A stretch of DNA of 46,559 nt. Origin: an uncultured Eubacteriales bacterium. Lineage in GTDB: Bacteria; Bacillota; Clostridia; Oscillospirales; Acutalibacteraceae. Numbering within the stretch: the first letter of the stretch is position 1; the number at the start of each line of letters is the position of its first letter. Position numbers and translations under genes: made by a program. Location of the stretch: positions 1-46,559 of the forward strand of contig CASFQZ010000058.1 of the NCBI GenBank assembly GCA_949296825.1, given 5' to 3'. This document shows, piece by piece, positions 15,247 to 23,602 of the stretch. The notes under the pieces were generated by a model. It saw nothing but the letters and a program-made list of their open reading frames with translations. It had not been told where the DNA came from and ran no database searches.

Positions 15247-16326
15247 TTACTCCGCAGCAGACGTCTTTTGTTCGTCCTCCTGCCTGTCTTTTTTGTCCTG
15301 TCCCCCGGCGGCGTCCCGGGCAAAGGCGGCGCGAATCGCTTGCGCCCGCAGCGCCTCCCGGGTCGGGGCATCCATGCTCTCATCATAATCGGCGTTCAGC
15401 GTTGCCGGCTGCAAAGAGGTCAAAAGCCTGTTGACCGTCTCGGTGCAAACCGGCAGGCTTCCGTCCGCCGCGCCCAGCCGCACCAGCGACAAAAGCTCCA
15501 TCATTTCGTCGGCGCTGATCATCCGCGCACTGTTCAAAATCCCGTAGGCGCGATGGATTTTATCCATATAGGCGTTGTCGTTCATTAGCTCCTCCCGCGC
15601 CGTCCGCTCACGCGTCGCCAATTGCAGGGCGATGGCTTTCAGATTGTCCAGCGCCTCCTTTTCGCTGATTCCCAGCGTCAGACGATTGCTTAAAACATAC
15701 AGATCCCCTTTGGCGCTGCCGCTCTCGCCAAAAGAACCGCACAGCGAAAGCCCCAGCTTATCCAGCGTCGAGGAAAGACGGGAAATCTCCCACCCGACGG
15801 AAAGGGCAGGCAAATGCAAAAGAAAGGAGGCGCGCATTGCTGTGCCGAGCCCCGACGGACTCTGGGTCAGATAGCCCAGCCGCTCGTCAAAGGCGAGCTG
15901 CGTGCGGCTGTCCAGATGCCGCTCGATCGCGTCCGCCGCCCGGTACGCCTCATCCAGCGCAAAGCCCGGTGCCATCGCCTGGATGCGCAGATGGTCCTCC
16001 TCACAAACCATGATGCTGATGTCCTCGTCCTCGGAAAGAATCAGCATTCGCGTCGGGACGCCCTCGGTGAACTCCGGAGAAATCAGATGCTTTTCCGCCA
16101 GCGACACCGCGCGGCAAGAGGAAATATCCCCCATCCGGATTGCGTGCAGCTTTGTCTGCGAAAAGCTGCGCAGCGCCTCACAGACCGCCTCGCCGACCAG
16201 CCGCGTCCCCTCGGCGGTCAGCCGCCCCGGGAAGGGAAACGCCGCCAGATTCCGAGCCAGGCGCACCCGGGCGCTTAAGATAATATCGCCGCGGTCCCCC
16301 TTGGCAACATACCATTTTTCAGCCAT
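15247..16326 (-). CDS. mcsB: McsB-like protein arginine kinase, atypical active site
   Basis: 359 residues, normal for McsB. The phosphagen-kinase fold is recognisable: IILSARVRLARNLAAFPFPG, MVCEEDHLRIQ, FDERLGYLTQSPSGLGTAMRA and GSFGESGSAKGDLYVLSNRLTLG. In typical McsB these read NEEDHLRIQ, YLTSCPTNVGTGMRAS and RGLYGEGSEA-GN. So the NEED loop has Cys for Asn, the conserved active-site Cys is Ser, and the nearby Arg of RGxYGEGSE is Cys. McsB phosphorylates arginines to mark proteins for ClpC; these changes raise doubt that this copy does so. GGAGG precedes the ATG, which overlaps the mcsA stop region by 8 bp. A charged tail of about 25 residues ends the protein. Confidence 0.85.
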   Translation of the reverse strand: MAEKWYVAKGDRGDIILSARVRLARNLAAFPFPGRLTAEGTRLVGEAVCEALRSFSQTKLHAIRMGDISSCRAVSLAEKHLISPEFTEGVPTRMLILSEDEDISIMVCEEDHLRIQAMAPGFALDEAYRAADAIERHLDSRTQLAFDERLGYLTQSPSGLGTAMRASFLLHLPALSVGWEISRLSSTLDKLGLSLCGSFGESGSAKGDLYVLSNRLTLGISEKEALDNLKAIALQLATRERTAREELMNDNAYMDKIHRAYGILNSARMISADEMMELLSLVRLGAADGSLPVCTETVNRLLTSLQPATLNADYDESMDAPTREALRAQAIRAAFARDAAGGQDKKDRQEDEQKTSAAE

Positions 16327-16813
16327 TTTCTTTTTCCTCCCATTGCCGGATCTCGTCGCGCAGCGCCGCCGCCCGCTCAAAGTCCTGCTGCGCAACCGCC
16401 TGCTTCAGCTGTTCCTTTGCTTCGGCAAGCTGAGACGCGGACCTTCTGCCGGCGCGATTGCCCCCAGGCTTTTTGCCGGTGTGACGCGTTTTGCCGTGGA
16501 TCCGCTGTACCGAAGGCAGCAGCTTATCGTAAAACAGCCGGTAACAGTCCGCACAGCCAACCCTGCCGCTGTTGACAATGTCTTCAAAGGTGCAGCCGCA
16601 GGTCTCGCAGCGCAGCACCGCGTTGCTCAAACGGCTGACCGGCACATCCCCCAGAAACGCGCCAAACAAATCGGAAAAGGGCGAGGCAAAAGGCACGCTG
16701 TACCCCAGATTTTCCGCACAGGTACGGCAAAGATGATATTCCTGCGCCGCGCCGTTGATGATGCGCTTGATGTGAGTCGTCGCTTCATTTTTTTTGCAAT
16801 TTTGACATAACAT
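16319..16813 (-). CDS. mcsA: McsA-like zinc-finger/UVR protein
   Basis: 164 residues. Four CxxC pairs (CQNC at the N-terminus, CRTC, CETC and CADC) suit zinc binding as in McsA. A UVR-type helical pair [28 protein letters not shown] closes the protein. McsA is the activator of McsB and contacts CtsR and ClpC. It overlaps mcsB by 8 bp, so the two are coupled. In most Firmicutes ctsR precedes it, but here the upstream gene is a secreted phosphoesterase and ctsR is absent from the window. The ATG is near GGAACC after a purine-rich AGGAGGGGG. Confidence 0.9.
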   Translation of the reverse strand: MLCQNCKKNEATTHIKRIINGAAQEYHLCRTCAENLGYSVPFASPFSDLFGAFLGDVPVSRLSNAVLRCETCGCTFEDIVNSGRVGCADCYRLFYDKLLPSVQRIHGKTRHTGKKPGGNRAGRRSASQLAEAKEQLKQAVAQQDFERAAALRDEIRQWEEKENG

Positions 16814-16860
16814 AAGCAGGTTCCTTTCCCCCTCCTCTGTTGGGAAGGGATAAACGCAAG

Positions 16861-16895
16861 GAATCGGTCATCAACAAGCCGTCAATGACCGATTC
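16861..16895 (-). terminator. Hairpin between the phosphoesterase gene and mcsA
   Basis: A perfect 11-bp inverted repeat, GAATCGGTCAT (16861-16871) and ATGACCGATTC (16885-16895). The following minus-strand sequence is CTTGCGTTTATCCC, a poor T-tract. It could be the terminator of the upstream gene or an operator for mcsA-mcsB; no CtsR-type direct heptad repeat is seen. Confidence 0.5.
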
Positions 16896-16915
16896 TGATA
16901 CTTCACGATAGGAAT

Positions 16916-19900
16916 TTATGTCAGATTCGGTCTGACATAGGTGTCGTCCACATAGGGATTCTCAAAGGGCTCCAGCGCAACAGCGGCGCGCAGAATGCGG
17001 CGGGCGTCGGAGGTGTCGATATACCCGTTTTCGTCCACGTCGCCGGCGATCAGGCTTTTGCCGGTCAGTTTATCCAGACCGACTGCGAACCGCAGCGCCA
17101 GACGGGCGTCGGCGGTATTCACATTGCCGTTCAGATCCACATCGCCGCGCTTCAGCTCCGAAAAATCCTTAATGATGCCGAAGCTGTCAATCTCCGTCAG
17201 CATATCCTCGCCGACCGCGTAGGATTTGAAAATCAGCTGATTGCCGCGAATCGTGATCGCCGTAAAGATCGGCTCATCCGACGGATAGGTCGCCGCCGCG
17301 TCGGGGAAATACTCCTTCGTTTCTTCGGAGGAAACACCGGCATAGCTCTTGACGCCGGCGCTGCCGTTGATGGAGTAGATCGTACCGTCGGGATTGATCA
17401 TCGCTTCCACAATCGCCGTACCGTTCTGCATAATCACATCATGGTCGCAGTCCTCGTCCACCGTGTTATTGTTTAACGGGTCCGTGCGGAAATAGACATG
17501 GTCATGACCGTTGAGCACCAGATCCACCTGCAATTGCGGCATCAGAACCGCCATCTGCGCGCGCAGACCGGACACATCGTCGTCCTTATAATGCTCGCCG
17601 TTGGAATAAACCGCCTTGTGGAAAGCGACGATTTTCCATTCCGCGTCGCTGTTTTCCATGTCCGCGGTCAACCATTCCAGCTGCTCCGTGGTCAATTCGC
17701 CGTTTTCCTTCAAATCGTTGCTGTTCAGCACAGCGAAATGGGCGTTGTTGTAATCAAAAGAATAGTATATACCGGTGTCGGTGTACTGGAAGAGCGCGTC
17801 GAAATCCGAGTTGGGATCGTCCGCGTCATATTCCTCGCCGTCATAGTTGATTTTGAAATTATTGACAAGGGCGTCAAAGCCATAGGCGTCGTGGTTGCCG
17901 GATACGGGCATGATTGCCGTATTCAGAATCGTATCGGAGGCCGAGTCGAAGAACCACTGCCACTGCTTAAAGTTATCGCCGTTATCCACAAAATCGCCGG
18001 TGTGCAGTACAAACCGCGCGTCGGGATACAGGCTGTACGCCGCCTGCATGACCCTTGCCCAGCCGTCCTCATACTGCTCGGGGGAGGTAGCCTGCGTGTC
18101 CGTCATATGGAAGAAGGTGAATTGCGAATCGTCGCCGCCGGAGGTGGTAAAGGAGCCGATGTCGCTCCACCAGCCCTTTTCGGCGCTGCCGACCCGGTAC
18201 ATATACGTCGTGCCGGGCGCAAGACCGGTCACCGTGACCGTATGGCGGATCGTCTTAAACTCATAGGGCAGGAAGCCGGCGATGCCGAAATCGATGCCGT
18301 AATACTCTCTGGTCAGCTCCTCATACTCCGCGATTACATTCGCGCCGGTGGTCGGCGTACCGGTAAAGGCGGGCAGAGAATCGCCCTCCACCGCGTGGAT
18401 CTCAATGTCGGTGTCGGTGATGGAATATTTGGTCGTCCAGCTGAAATTGAACTGTGAGGTGGAATCCCTGCCGTAAGACGGCGCAACCAGCGAAGGCTTG
18501 CGCAGGTTTTCCGTCGTCGCCTCCACCGCAACCGGTCCGGCATAGGTATAGGTCACATCATAGTCGCCCAACTGCTGCGGGTTTTCATCCAGTACAAAGG
18601 ACTGCAGCATCAGGTACAGCTGATAACCGACGCCCTGCTCGACGTCGTCGGTGATAAATTTATTCAGGAAATAGTCGATGACTTCGTTCAGGCTCTTGCC
18701 GTACTGCTCCAGAATGCCGAAGCCCAGGATGGTATCGGCGATGTTGCGGATGCTGATATCGCTCAGATCGATATTCGGCTCGCCGACCATGGCGAGCAGA
18801 CCGGAAACCATCGCCAGAATGTCAACGCCCTGGATGCCGATCAGCGCCAGCCCCTCAGAGGCGACCTGGTTGTACAGCTCCAGCGTCTCCTCATTGACAT
18901 AATATTCAATGATCTTTGTGATGGCTTCGCTGGAAGCATAATTCTTTACAAAGTTAATCAGCTGCTGCATCTCGACGGAGCCGAAGTCTACAAAGAAGGA
19001 GGTCAGGTTCAGATTGATATTGGAGAGGAAATCCTCCACGATCACCTTGTCGATCAGCTCGGTGCGCAGCACCCCGATCAGCTCGGTGACCAGCTCGCCG
19101 CTCTGCAGGCGGGCAAGCACGTCCTGCATAAAGGGATCGTCGGAAATATCCTCGTTGCCGTTGGATTTATAGACAAAAATCGAGAACATCAGATCGCCCA
19201 GATTGCCGGGACGGGAATTGCTGCCAAAGCCGTATTCCCCGACAAACTTCGCGCAGGGATACTCGGAAATTTTCGTATCAAGCAGCGCATCCAGGAAGGT
19301 ATTGACCAGCTCGATGGTATAATCCGGGTCCTTGATATACCGCTCCTCAATCTGCTGGGCAATGTCGTTGACAACGCCCATCATATTATTGGCGGTCACA
19401 ATATTTTGATTGTTGATCATCAGACCGCCGTGCAGCAGCTCATCAAAATAGGTATAGAAGGAGAAATCCGCCATCTCTTCGATATAACGGACCAGACCGG
19501 CGCCTTCAATTTCGGAAAGCAGCCCCCGCAGGCCCGGCTCCACCAGCTTGGACAGATAAGACTGCGGACTTTCGTCGTAGCAGAGCGCAAAGGAGCTCAC
19601 CCGGAAGGGCACGGCATAGGTCGTCCCCTCCGCCGTGACCGGCAGAACCTCGTCGCAATCGTGCTTCTCAAAGGATGCGCTGACGCTGCCGTCCGCGCCG
19701 GGCGTAAAGACCGTCTCGCGGTACTGGTTCGGATAGTTGCCCAAAGAGCAGGTGGTGATATTATACAGCGTCTCGCCGTTGTCGGAAACAACGGAGGATA
19801 TATCGGTGTCGTGGGTATGTCCGGTAAAAACAAAGTGCATTCCGGCGTCCGCCAGCGTCTCCGCCGCCGCCTGCCAGTCGTCCATCACAAAGCCCTGCAG

Positions 19901-20728
19901 CGCCACGGTAGAAAAATAATTCTGGTCGCCCAGGTTCCAGTGCGTCATGCCAATGGGGATTTCACCGGCTTGCTTCGCCTCTTCCAGCTGCGCAAGGATC
20001 CACGTCATCAGCGAGTCGGAAATTTTACCGCCGGTCTCCCTTTCGTAAATACCGGCGTCGGTGCTGTCGGGGGAATATTTGCCCGCGTCGATGGCAATCA
20101 AACGATAGCCGTCGCCCAGCGAAGCCGAATAGGACAGCGCGCCCGCTTCCTCGCCCACCGGCGGCTCATACACGGAGATGGCTTCATTATAACCGAAATC
20201 CGCGTAAATGGTCTTAAACTCCTCCGCAGTTACGGTGTCCGCGTATTCCCAGTAATAATTCCCGTCTTCGTCGGCAATATACTTCGTCGCCTCGGGGTTA
20301 TTCACGTCGTGGTTGCCGTTGATTACATAGACCGAAAGTCCGGACTCCTCCTCAAAGGCTTTCAGTCGCGCCGCCAGCGCCTCATGACCGGTCTTTTCGC
20401 CGTTATAGGTCAAATCGCCGGCAATGAGCACCGCCTGAAGTCCGTTTTCTCTGGCGGACTTCTCCAGCGCCGCAAACACGGAATCCAGAATGCCATCCAT
20501 CTGCAGCGCATTATTGGTCGCCATGGCTGCCGTAAAGCCCTCGTCCTTGTTGCCCATATCCGCCTGCGCAAAATAGTGCAGGTCGGATAGGGTCGCTACG
20601 CGCAGCGGCGCCGAAGCCGCCGAAACGCCGACCAGACCGAGCGGAAGAACAGAGAGCGCCATCAGGAGCGCAAGGAAGACAGACAGCGCCCTTCTTACCG
20701 GGCGTCTGCCGAATAAAGCTTTTGTCAT
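16916..20728 (-). CDS. Secreted double metallophosphoesterase with C-terminal dockerin
   Basis: 1270 residues. A signal peptide is clear: RRPVRRALSVFLALLMALSV then GLVGVSA. First phosphoesterase domain (about 35-330): ATLSDLHYF, AGDLTYNGE, NGNHDVN, THWN and FTGHTHD, the calcineurin-like metal ligands. A helical middle region of about 350 residues follows, not recognised. Next is a fibronectin-like, purple-acid-phosphatase-type domain (VTVTGLAPGTTYMYRVGSAEKGWW), then the second phosphoesterase (FFHMTDTQ, HTGDFVDNG, SGNHDAYG, FHKAVYSNGEHY, LNGHDHVYFR). The end is a type I dockerin: two Ca-binding repeats DVDLNGNVNTADARLALR and DVDENGYIDTSDARRILR. The GTG at 20782 is rejected because transcription starts about there; the ATG at 20728 follows AGAAGGGA. 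It is probably displayed on the cell surface by cohesin binding; substrates are unknown. Confidence 0.9.
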   Translation of the reverse strand: MTKALFGRRPVRRALSVFLALLMALSVLPLGLVGVSAASAPLRVATLSDLHYFAQADMGNKDEGFTAAMATNNALQMDGILDSVFAALEKSARENGLQAVLIAGDLTYNGEKTGHEALAARLKAFEEESGLSVYVINGNHDVNNPEATKYIADEDGNYYWEYADTVTAEEFKTIYADFGYNEAISVYEPPVGEEAGALSYSASLGDGYRLIAIDAGKYSPDSTDAGIYERETGGKISDSLMTWILAQLEEAKQAGEIPIGMTHWNLGDQNYFSTVALQGFVMDDWQAAAETLADAGMHFVFTGHTHDTDISSVVSDNGETLYNITTCSLGNYPNQYRETVFTPGADGSVSASFEKHDCDEVLPVTAEGTTYAVPFRVSSFALCYDESPQSYLSKLVEPGLRGLLSEIEGAGLVRYIEEMADFSFYTYFDELLHGGLMINNQNIVTANNMMGVVNDIAQQIEERYIKDPDYTIELVNTFLDALLDTKISEYPCAKFVGEYGFGSNSRPGNLGDLMFSIFVYKSNGNEDISDDPFMQDVLARLQSGELVTELIGVLRTELIDKVIVEDFLSNINLNLTSFFVDFGSVEMQQLINFVKNYASSEAITKIIEYYVNEETLELYNQVASEGLALIGIQGVDILAMVSGLLAMVGEPNIDLSDISIRNIADTILGFGILEQYGKSLNEVIDYFLNKFITDDVEQGVGYQLYLMLQSFVLDENPQQLGDYDVTYTYAGPVAVEATTENLRKPSLVAPSYGRDSTSQFNFSWTTKYSITDTDIEIHAVEGDSLPAFTGTPTTGANVIAEYEELTREYYGIDFGIAGFLPYEFKTIRHTVTVTGLAPGTTYMYRVGSAEKGWWSDIGSFTTSGGDDSQFTFFHMTDTQATSPEQYEDGWARVMQAAYSLYPDARFVLHTGDFVDNGDNFKQWQWFFDSASDTILNTAIMPVSGNHDAYGFDALVNNFKINYDGEEYDADDPNSDFDALFQYTDTGIYYSFDYNNAHFAVLNSNDLKENGELTTEQLEWLTADMENSDAEWKIVAFHKAVYSNGEHYKDDDVSGLRAQMAVLMPQLQVDLVLNGHDHVYFRTDPLNNNTVDEDCDHDVIMQNGTAIVEAMINPDGTIYSINGSAGVKSYAGVSSEETKEYFPDAAATYPSDEPIFTAITIRGNQLIFKSYAVGEDMLTEIDSFGIIKDFSELKRGDVDLNGNVNTADARLALRFAVGLDKLTGKSLIAGDVDENGYIDTSDARRILRAAVALEPFENPYVDDTYVRPNLT

Positions 20729-20796
20729 AGACTGCACATTCCCTTCTTGTTGGACAAATCGGATCAAACCGTACAATACCACAATTATTCTTTTAC

Positions 20797-20825
20797 ATTA
20801 TACTTGAAGCAAGCGAAAAAGTAAA
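20797..20825 (-). promoter_or_regulatory. Promoter of the double phosphoesterase
   Basis: TTTACT at 20820-20825, a 17-bp spacer and TATAAT at 20797-20802, on the minus strand. The leader to the ATG at 20728 is about 60 bases. Confidence 0.7.
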
Positions 20826-20876
20826 GACAAAAAGAAAAACTTCCTGTTTTTTTTATATATTTTTCACGATTGAGAG

Positions 20877-20926
20877 AAAACAGACGCCTGATCCTTCCAC
20901 AAAAGGAAGCCGCAGCCGTCTGTTTT
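20877..20926 (-). terminator. Terminator of the lipoprotein-fabG operon
   Basis: Arms AAAACAGACG (20877-20886) and CGTCTGTTTT (20917-20926) with an inner CTTCC/GGAAG hairpin. The T-run after the stem is short, but the stem itself ends in T4. Confidence 0.65.
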
Positions 20927-20940
20927 TCTTTTTTATCATT

Positions 20941-21657
20941 TTATACGATTCCGCCGTTGACGCCCAGCACCTGTGCGGTGATATAGGACGCGTCCGGCGA
21001 TGCCAGAAACGCCACAGCGGCGGCGACCTCCTGCGGCGTCCCCAGCCGTCCCATGGGAATCTCCTCGCAAAGCGCCTTCCGATCCTCTTCGGAAAAAGGC
21101 GCCATCATCGCCGTATCGATGGCGCCCGGCGAAACACAGTTAACCGTCACGCCGGAAAGCGCCGTCTCTTTGGCAAGCGCCTTCGTCAGCCCGATCACAC
21201 CGGCCTTGGCGGCGGAATAATGCACCTCGCAGGAACCGCCGCTCTGTCCCCACATGGAGGAAATATTGATAATCCGCCCGCATTTGCGGCGGATCATCCC
21301 GGGCAGCGCCGCCCGGCAGCAGGCGAAGACCCCGCCCAGATCGGTATCCATCATCCGGCGCCAATCGTCGTCGGTCAAATCGGTAAAAAGCTTCTGTTGG
21401 GCGATGCCGGCATTGTTGACCAGAATATCGATGCCGCCGCTCTCCTTCTCTATGGCGCCAATCACCTGCTCCGCCGCCGAAAAATCCCGGACATCCAAAC
21501 AGACCGGCGTAACGCAGGAAAGCCCCGCGTAAAGACGCAGAGCTTTCTCTTTGGATCGATAATAACATGCCCAGACCCGGCAGCCGTCAGACAGGAGGCG
21601 ACGAACCACCGCCTCGCCGATACCGCCGGCAGCGCCGGTCACGACCGCGTTTTTCAT
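20941..21657 (-). CDS. FabG-like short-chain dehydrogenase/reductase
   Basis: 238 residues, a classical SDR. VTGAAGGIGEAV is the glycine-rich NAD(P) motif, DILVNNAGIAQ the NNAG motif, INISSMWGQSG carries the catalytic Ser, and HYSAAKAGVIGLTKALAKE the YxxxK pair; CVSPGAIDT and the terminal ITAQVLGVNGG are FabG hallmarks. FabG reduces 3-oxoacyl-ACP in fatty-acid elongation. This copy is next to a lipoprotein gene (7-bp gap) rather than other fab genes, so it may be an accessory paralogue with another substrate. A terminator follows. Confidence 0.85.
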   Translation of the reverse strand: MKNAVVTGAAGGIGEAVVRRLLSDGCRVWACYYRSKEKALRLYAGLSCVTPVCLDVRDFSAAEQVIGAIEKESGGIDILVNNAGIAQQKLFTDLTDDDWRRMMDTDLGGVFACCRAALPGMIRRKCGRIINISSMWGQSGGSCEVHYSAAKAGVIGLTKALAKETALSGVTVNCVSPGAIDTAMMAPFSEEDRKALCEEIPMGRLGTPQEVAAAVAFLASPDASYITAQVLGVNGGIV

Positions 21658-21664
21658 GGGGCAA

Positions 21665-22552
21665 TTACAGACCCATCACGTCAGCGATAAAGGCGGTATA
21701 GCTGGTCTTGGTATAGTCGGAGGGGATTTGCAGATCCGCCGCCGTCAGACCGCCGCGCACCTCGGTGGTCTCAATCATCGTGTTGCAGACGCCGTCGGGC
21801 GTATACATTTCAATCTTCACCAGCGCATCGCCGTCCACATAGAACTTGATCTCGCCCTCAGCGCTGGTCGCGGTGTAGCAATCCACGGCTTTGCCGTTAT
21901 AGGTCGCTTCCGTATGGACGGTATCATCATTGCTGATGGAGCCGAAGCCATCAAAGGAAAGGAGATCTTCGTCAAAGCCCAGGCTTCTCTTGATGGTATC
22001 CGTCAGCTCGATATAGGATTTCGCCGCGTCGGACAGCAGATATGCCGTACCGTCAATCATGGCGAAGTCCAGCGCGATGCCCTCGACCTCGGTGCCCATG
22101 CGCACGTTCTGCTCAAAGCAGCAGAACGTCAGCGGCATTTTTTCACCGTCGGCGGTGATATAGCCATTCATTTCAAAGGCACCGCTGTTCAGAATATCAA
22201 TGAAGGAAGAGACGACCGGGCTATTCTGCACTTCAAACAGCGAGGATTCTTCCGCAGCGCCCGCACCGGAGCCGTCATTGCCGGCGGCATTGTCCGTGGC
22301 GGCAGGCTTGACGCCCTTCAGATAGGTTTTTGTATTGCCTTCCGCGTCCGTCGCGATGACGGTCTCATAGGAGCCGTCCGGATTGGTCGCGTAAACATAC
22401 TGCGTCTCGGACACCAGGACGGGAATCATCGACTCGGATTCCGTCGTGATCTCTTCACTGTTGGGATTGGTCTTCTCTTCTTTACCGCAGGCGGCAAAAA
22501 CGCCCCCGCACAGAAGAATAAGCGCCATCACAACTGCAATCTTTTTTTTCAT
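21665..22552 (-). CDS. Secreted lipoprotein of unknown function
   Basis: 295 residues with a type II signal peptide: KKKIAVVMALILLCGGVFAAC, lipobox FAAC, cleavage before Cys22. A Ser/Thr/Glu- and Gly-rich low-complexity region follows to about residue 105. The remainder looks like a compact beta-rich domain (MNGYITADGEKMPLTF, AMIDGTAYLLS, IKFYVDGDALVKIEMY), similar in style to LppX/LolA-like or DUF-type lipoprotein folds, but I cannot name the family. It is upstream of a FabG-like gene with a 7-bp gap and has its own promoter. Confidence 0.75.
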   Translation of the reverse strand: MKKKIAVVMALILLCGGVFAACGKEEKTNPNSEEITTESESMIPVLVSETQYVYATNPDGSYETVIATDAEGNTKTYLKGVKPAATDNAAGNDGSGAGAAEESSLFEVQNSPVVSSFIDILNSGAFEMNGYITADGEKMPLTFCCFEQNVRMGTEVEGIALDFAMIDGTAYLLSDAAKSYIELTDTIKRSLGFDEDLLSFDGFGSISNDDTVHTEATYNGKAVDCYTATSAEGEIKFYVDGDALVKIEMYTPDGVCNTMIETTEVRGGLTAADLQIPSDYTKTSYTAFIADVMGL

Positions 22553-22588
22553 AGATAAAAAACTCCAATTCCAGTTAGTTGTGAGGCT

Positions 22589-22617
22589 ATTTTACATCAC
22601 CCCAATGGAAAAATCAA
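22589..22617 (-). promoter_or_regulatory. Promoter of the lipoprotein-fabG operon
   Basis: TTGATT at 22612-22617, a 17-bp spacer and TAAAAT at 22589-22594, on the minus strand. Confidence 0.75.
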
Positions 22618-22703
22618 GTACACCCTTCAAAAATCAAAAAAAATGAAAAACGCATCATAGTTTATTAACATTTATCGCTGCTTTGTCAAATTTCCGGCTG
22701 TGA

Positions 22704-23519
22704 TCAGCGGCAGCGGGCGCTGCCGGACAAACAAAGCGCGGGCAAAGCTCCTCTCTTTTTCCGGATCCGGTTCCACAGCCCCATCGAAAGCTCTTCCGGC
22801 AGCAGCGCCGCCGCGCGCCGGATCAGCTTCTGCGCCGGCGCCATCGATTCTGCCCGTCCGGCGCGGGCGTCCGCCAGCGCCAGAATCGCCGTCGGGCGCG
22901 GCTCATACAAAATCAGGAACCGATCGACCGCGTCCCCCTCGGGGCTGTCCTTGGCGACGCCGATAAATTCGGTGTTCATCCAAAAGGGGGATACCGCCGT
23001 GACGCCGATGCCGCAGGCAGCCAGCTCCCGGTGCAGCGCCAGCGAAAAATGACGCACAAAGGCTTTGCTCGCGGCGTAAACGGAAAAATACGGCAGCGGC
23101 AGCCATGCCGAGGCAGATGCCATATTGATAATATGCCCGCCCCGGCGCATATGGGGCAGCGCGCTTTTGCACATCATCACCACGGCGCTGACGTTCAGAC
23201 GAAGCATTCCATCAACGTCCTCCTCCCGATCGGAAGCAAAACTGCCGAATTTGCCGAAGCCCGCGCAGTTGATCAAATACTCCACCTGCGCCCCGCTTTG
23301 CGCCAGCTGCTCACGAAACAGCGAAAAGCTTTCCGCCTGTGTCAGATCCAGCGCCAAAATCCGGCAGCGGGTCCGGCACCCCTCGGCAAGCTGCGCCAGT
23401 CTGTCTCGCCGCCGGGCGATCAGCCAAAGCTCGTCCATCTCTCCCCCATCGTCCATCAGACAGGCAAATTCTCTGCCGATCCCGGAGGATGCCCCGGTGA
23501 TTACCGCTATTTTCTTCAT
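22704..23519 (-). CDS. Short-chain dehydrogenase (DltE/YqjQ-like SDR)
   Basis: 271 residues. KIAVITGASSGIGREFACLM is the cofactor-binding start, YLINCAGFGKFG is the NNAG-equivalent, NMASASAWLPLPYFSVYAASKAFVRHFS contains catalytic Ser, Tyr and Lys, and VSPFWMNTEFIG follows. This is the pattern of the DltE/YqjQ-like SDRs; the substrate is unknown. The start at 23519 gives MKKIAVITG; the longer frame lacks a ribosome site. Its ribosome site AAAGGACGG forms part of the 3' arm of a terminator-like hairpin whose T-run touches the ATG. Confidence 0.85.
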   Translation of the reverse strand: MKKIAVITGASSGIGREFACLMDDGGEMDELWLIARRRDRLAQLAEGCRTRCRILALDLTQAESFSLFREQLAQSGAQVEYLINCAGFGKFGSFASDREEDVDGMLRLNVSAVVMMCKSALPHMRRGGHIINMASASAWLPLPYFSVYAASKAFVRHFSLALHRELAACGIGVTAVSPFWMNTEFIGVAKDSPEGDAVDRFLILYEPRPTAILALADARAGRAESMAPAQKLIRRAAALLPEELSMGLWNRIRKKRGALPALCLSGSARCR

Positions 23520-23578
23520 AAAAAAACCGTCCTTTCGCCGAAAGCAGGATTCTGCTTTTAGCTTGGAACGGTTTTTTT
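23520..23578 (-). terminator. Compound hairpin: LCP terminator that also buries the next gene's ribosome site
   Basis: On the minus strand AAAAAAACCGTTCC (23565-23578) pairs with GGACGGTTTTTTT (23520-23532), with one bulge. Inside, AAAGCAG and CTGCTTT form a second perfect 7-bp hairpin. The T-run ends directly at the SDR start codon. Confidence 0.75.
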
Positions 23579-23602
23579 GCATTATGAAAGGAAATTTTTG
23601 CG

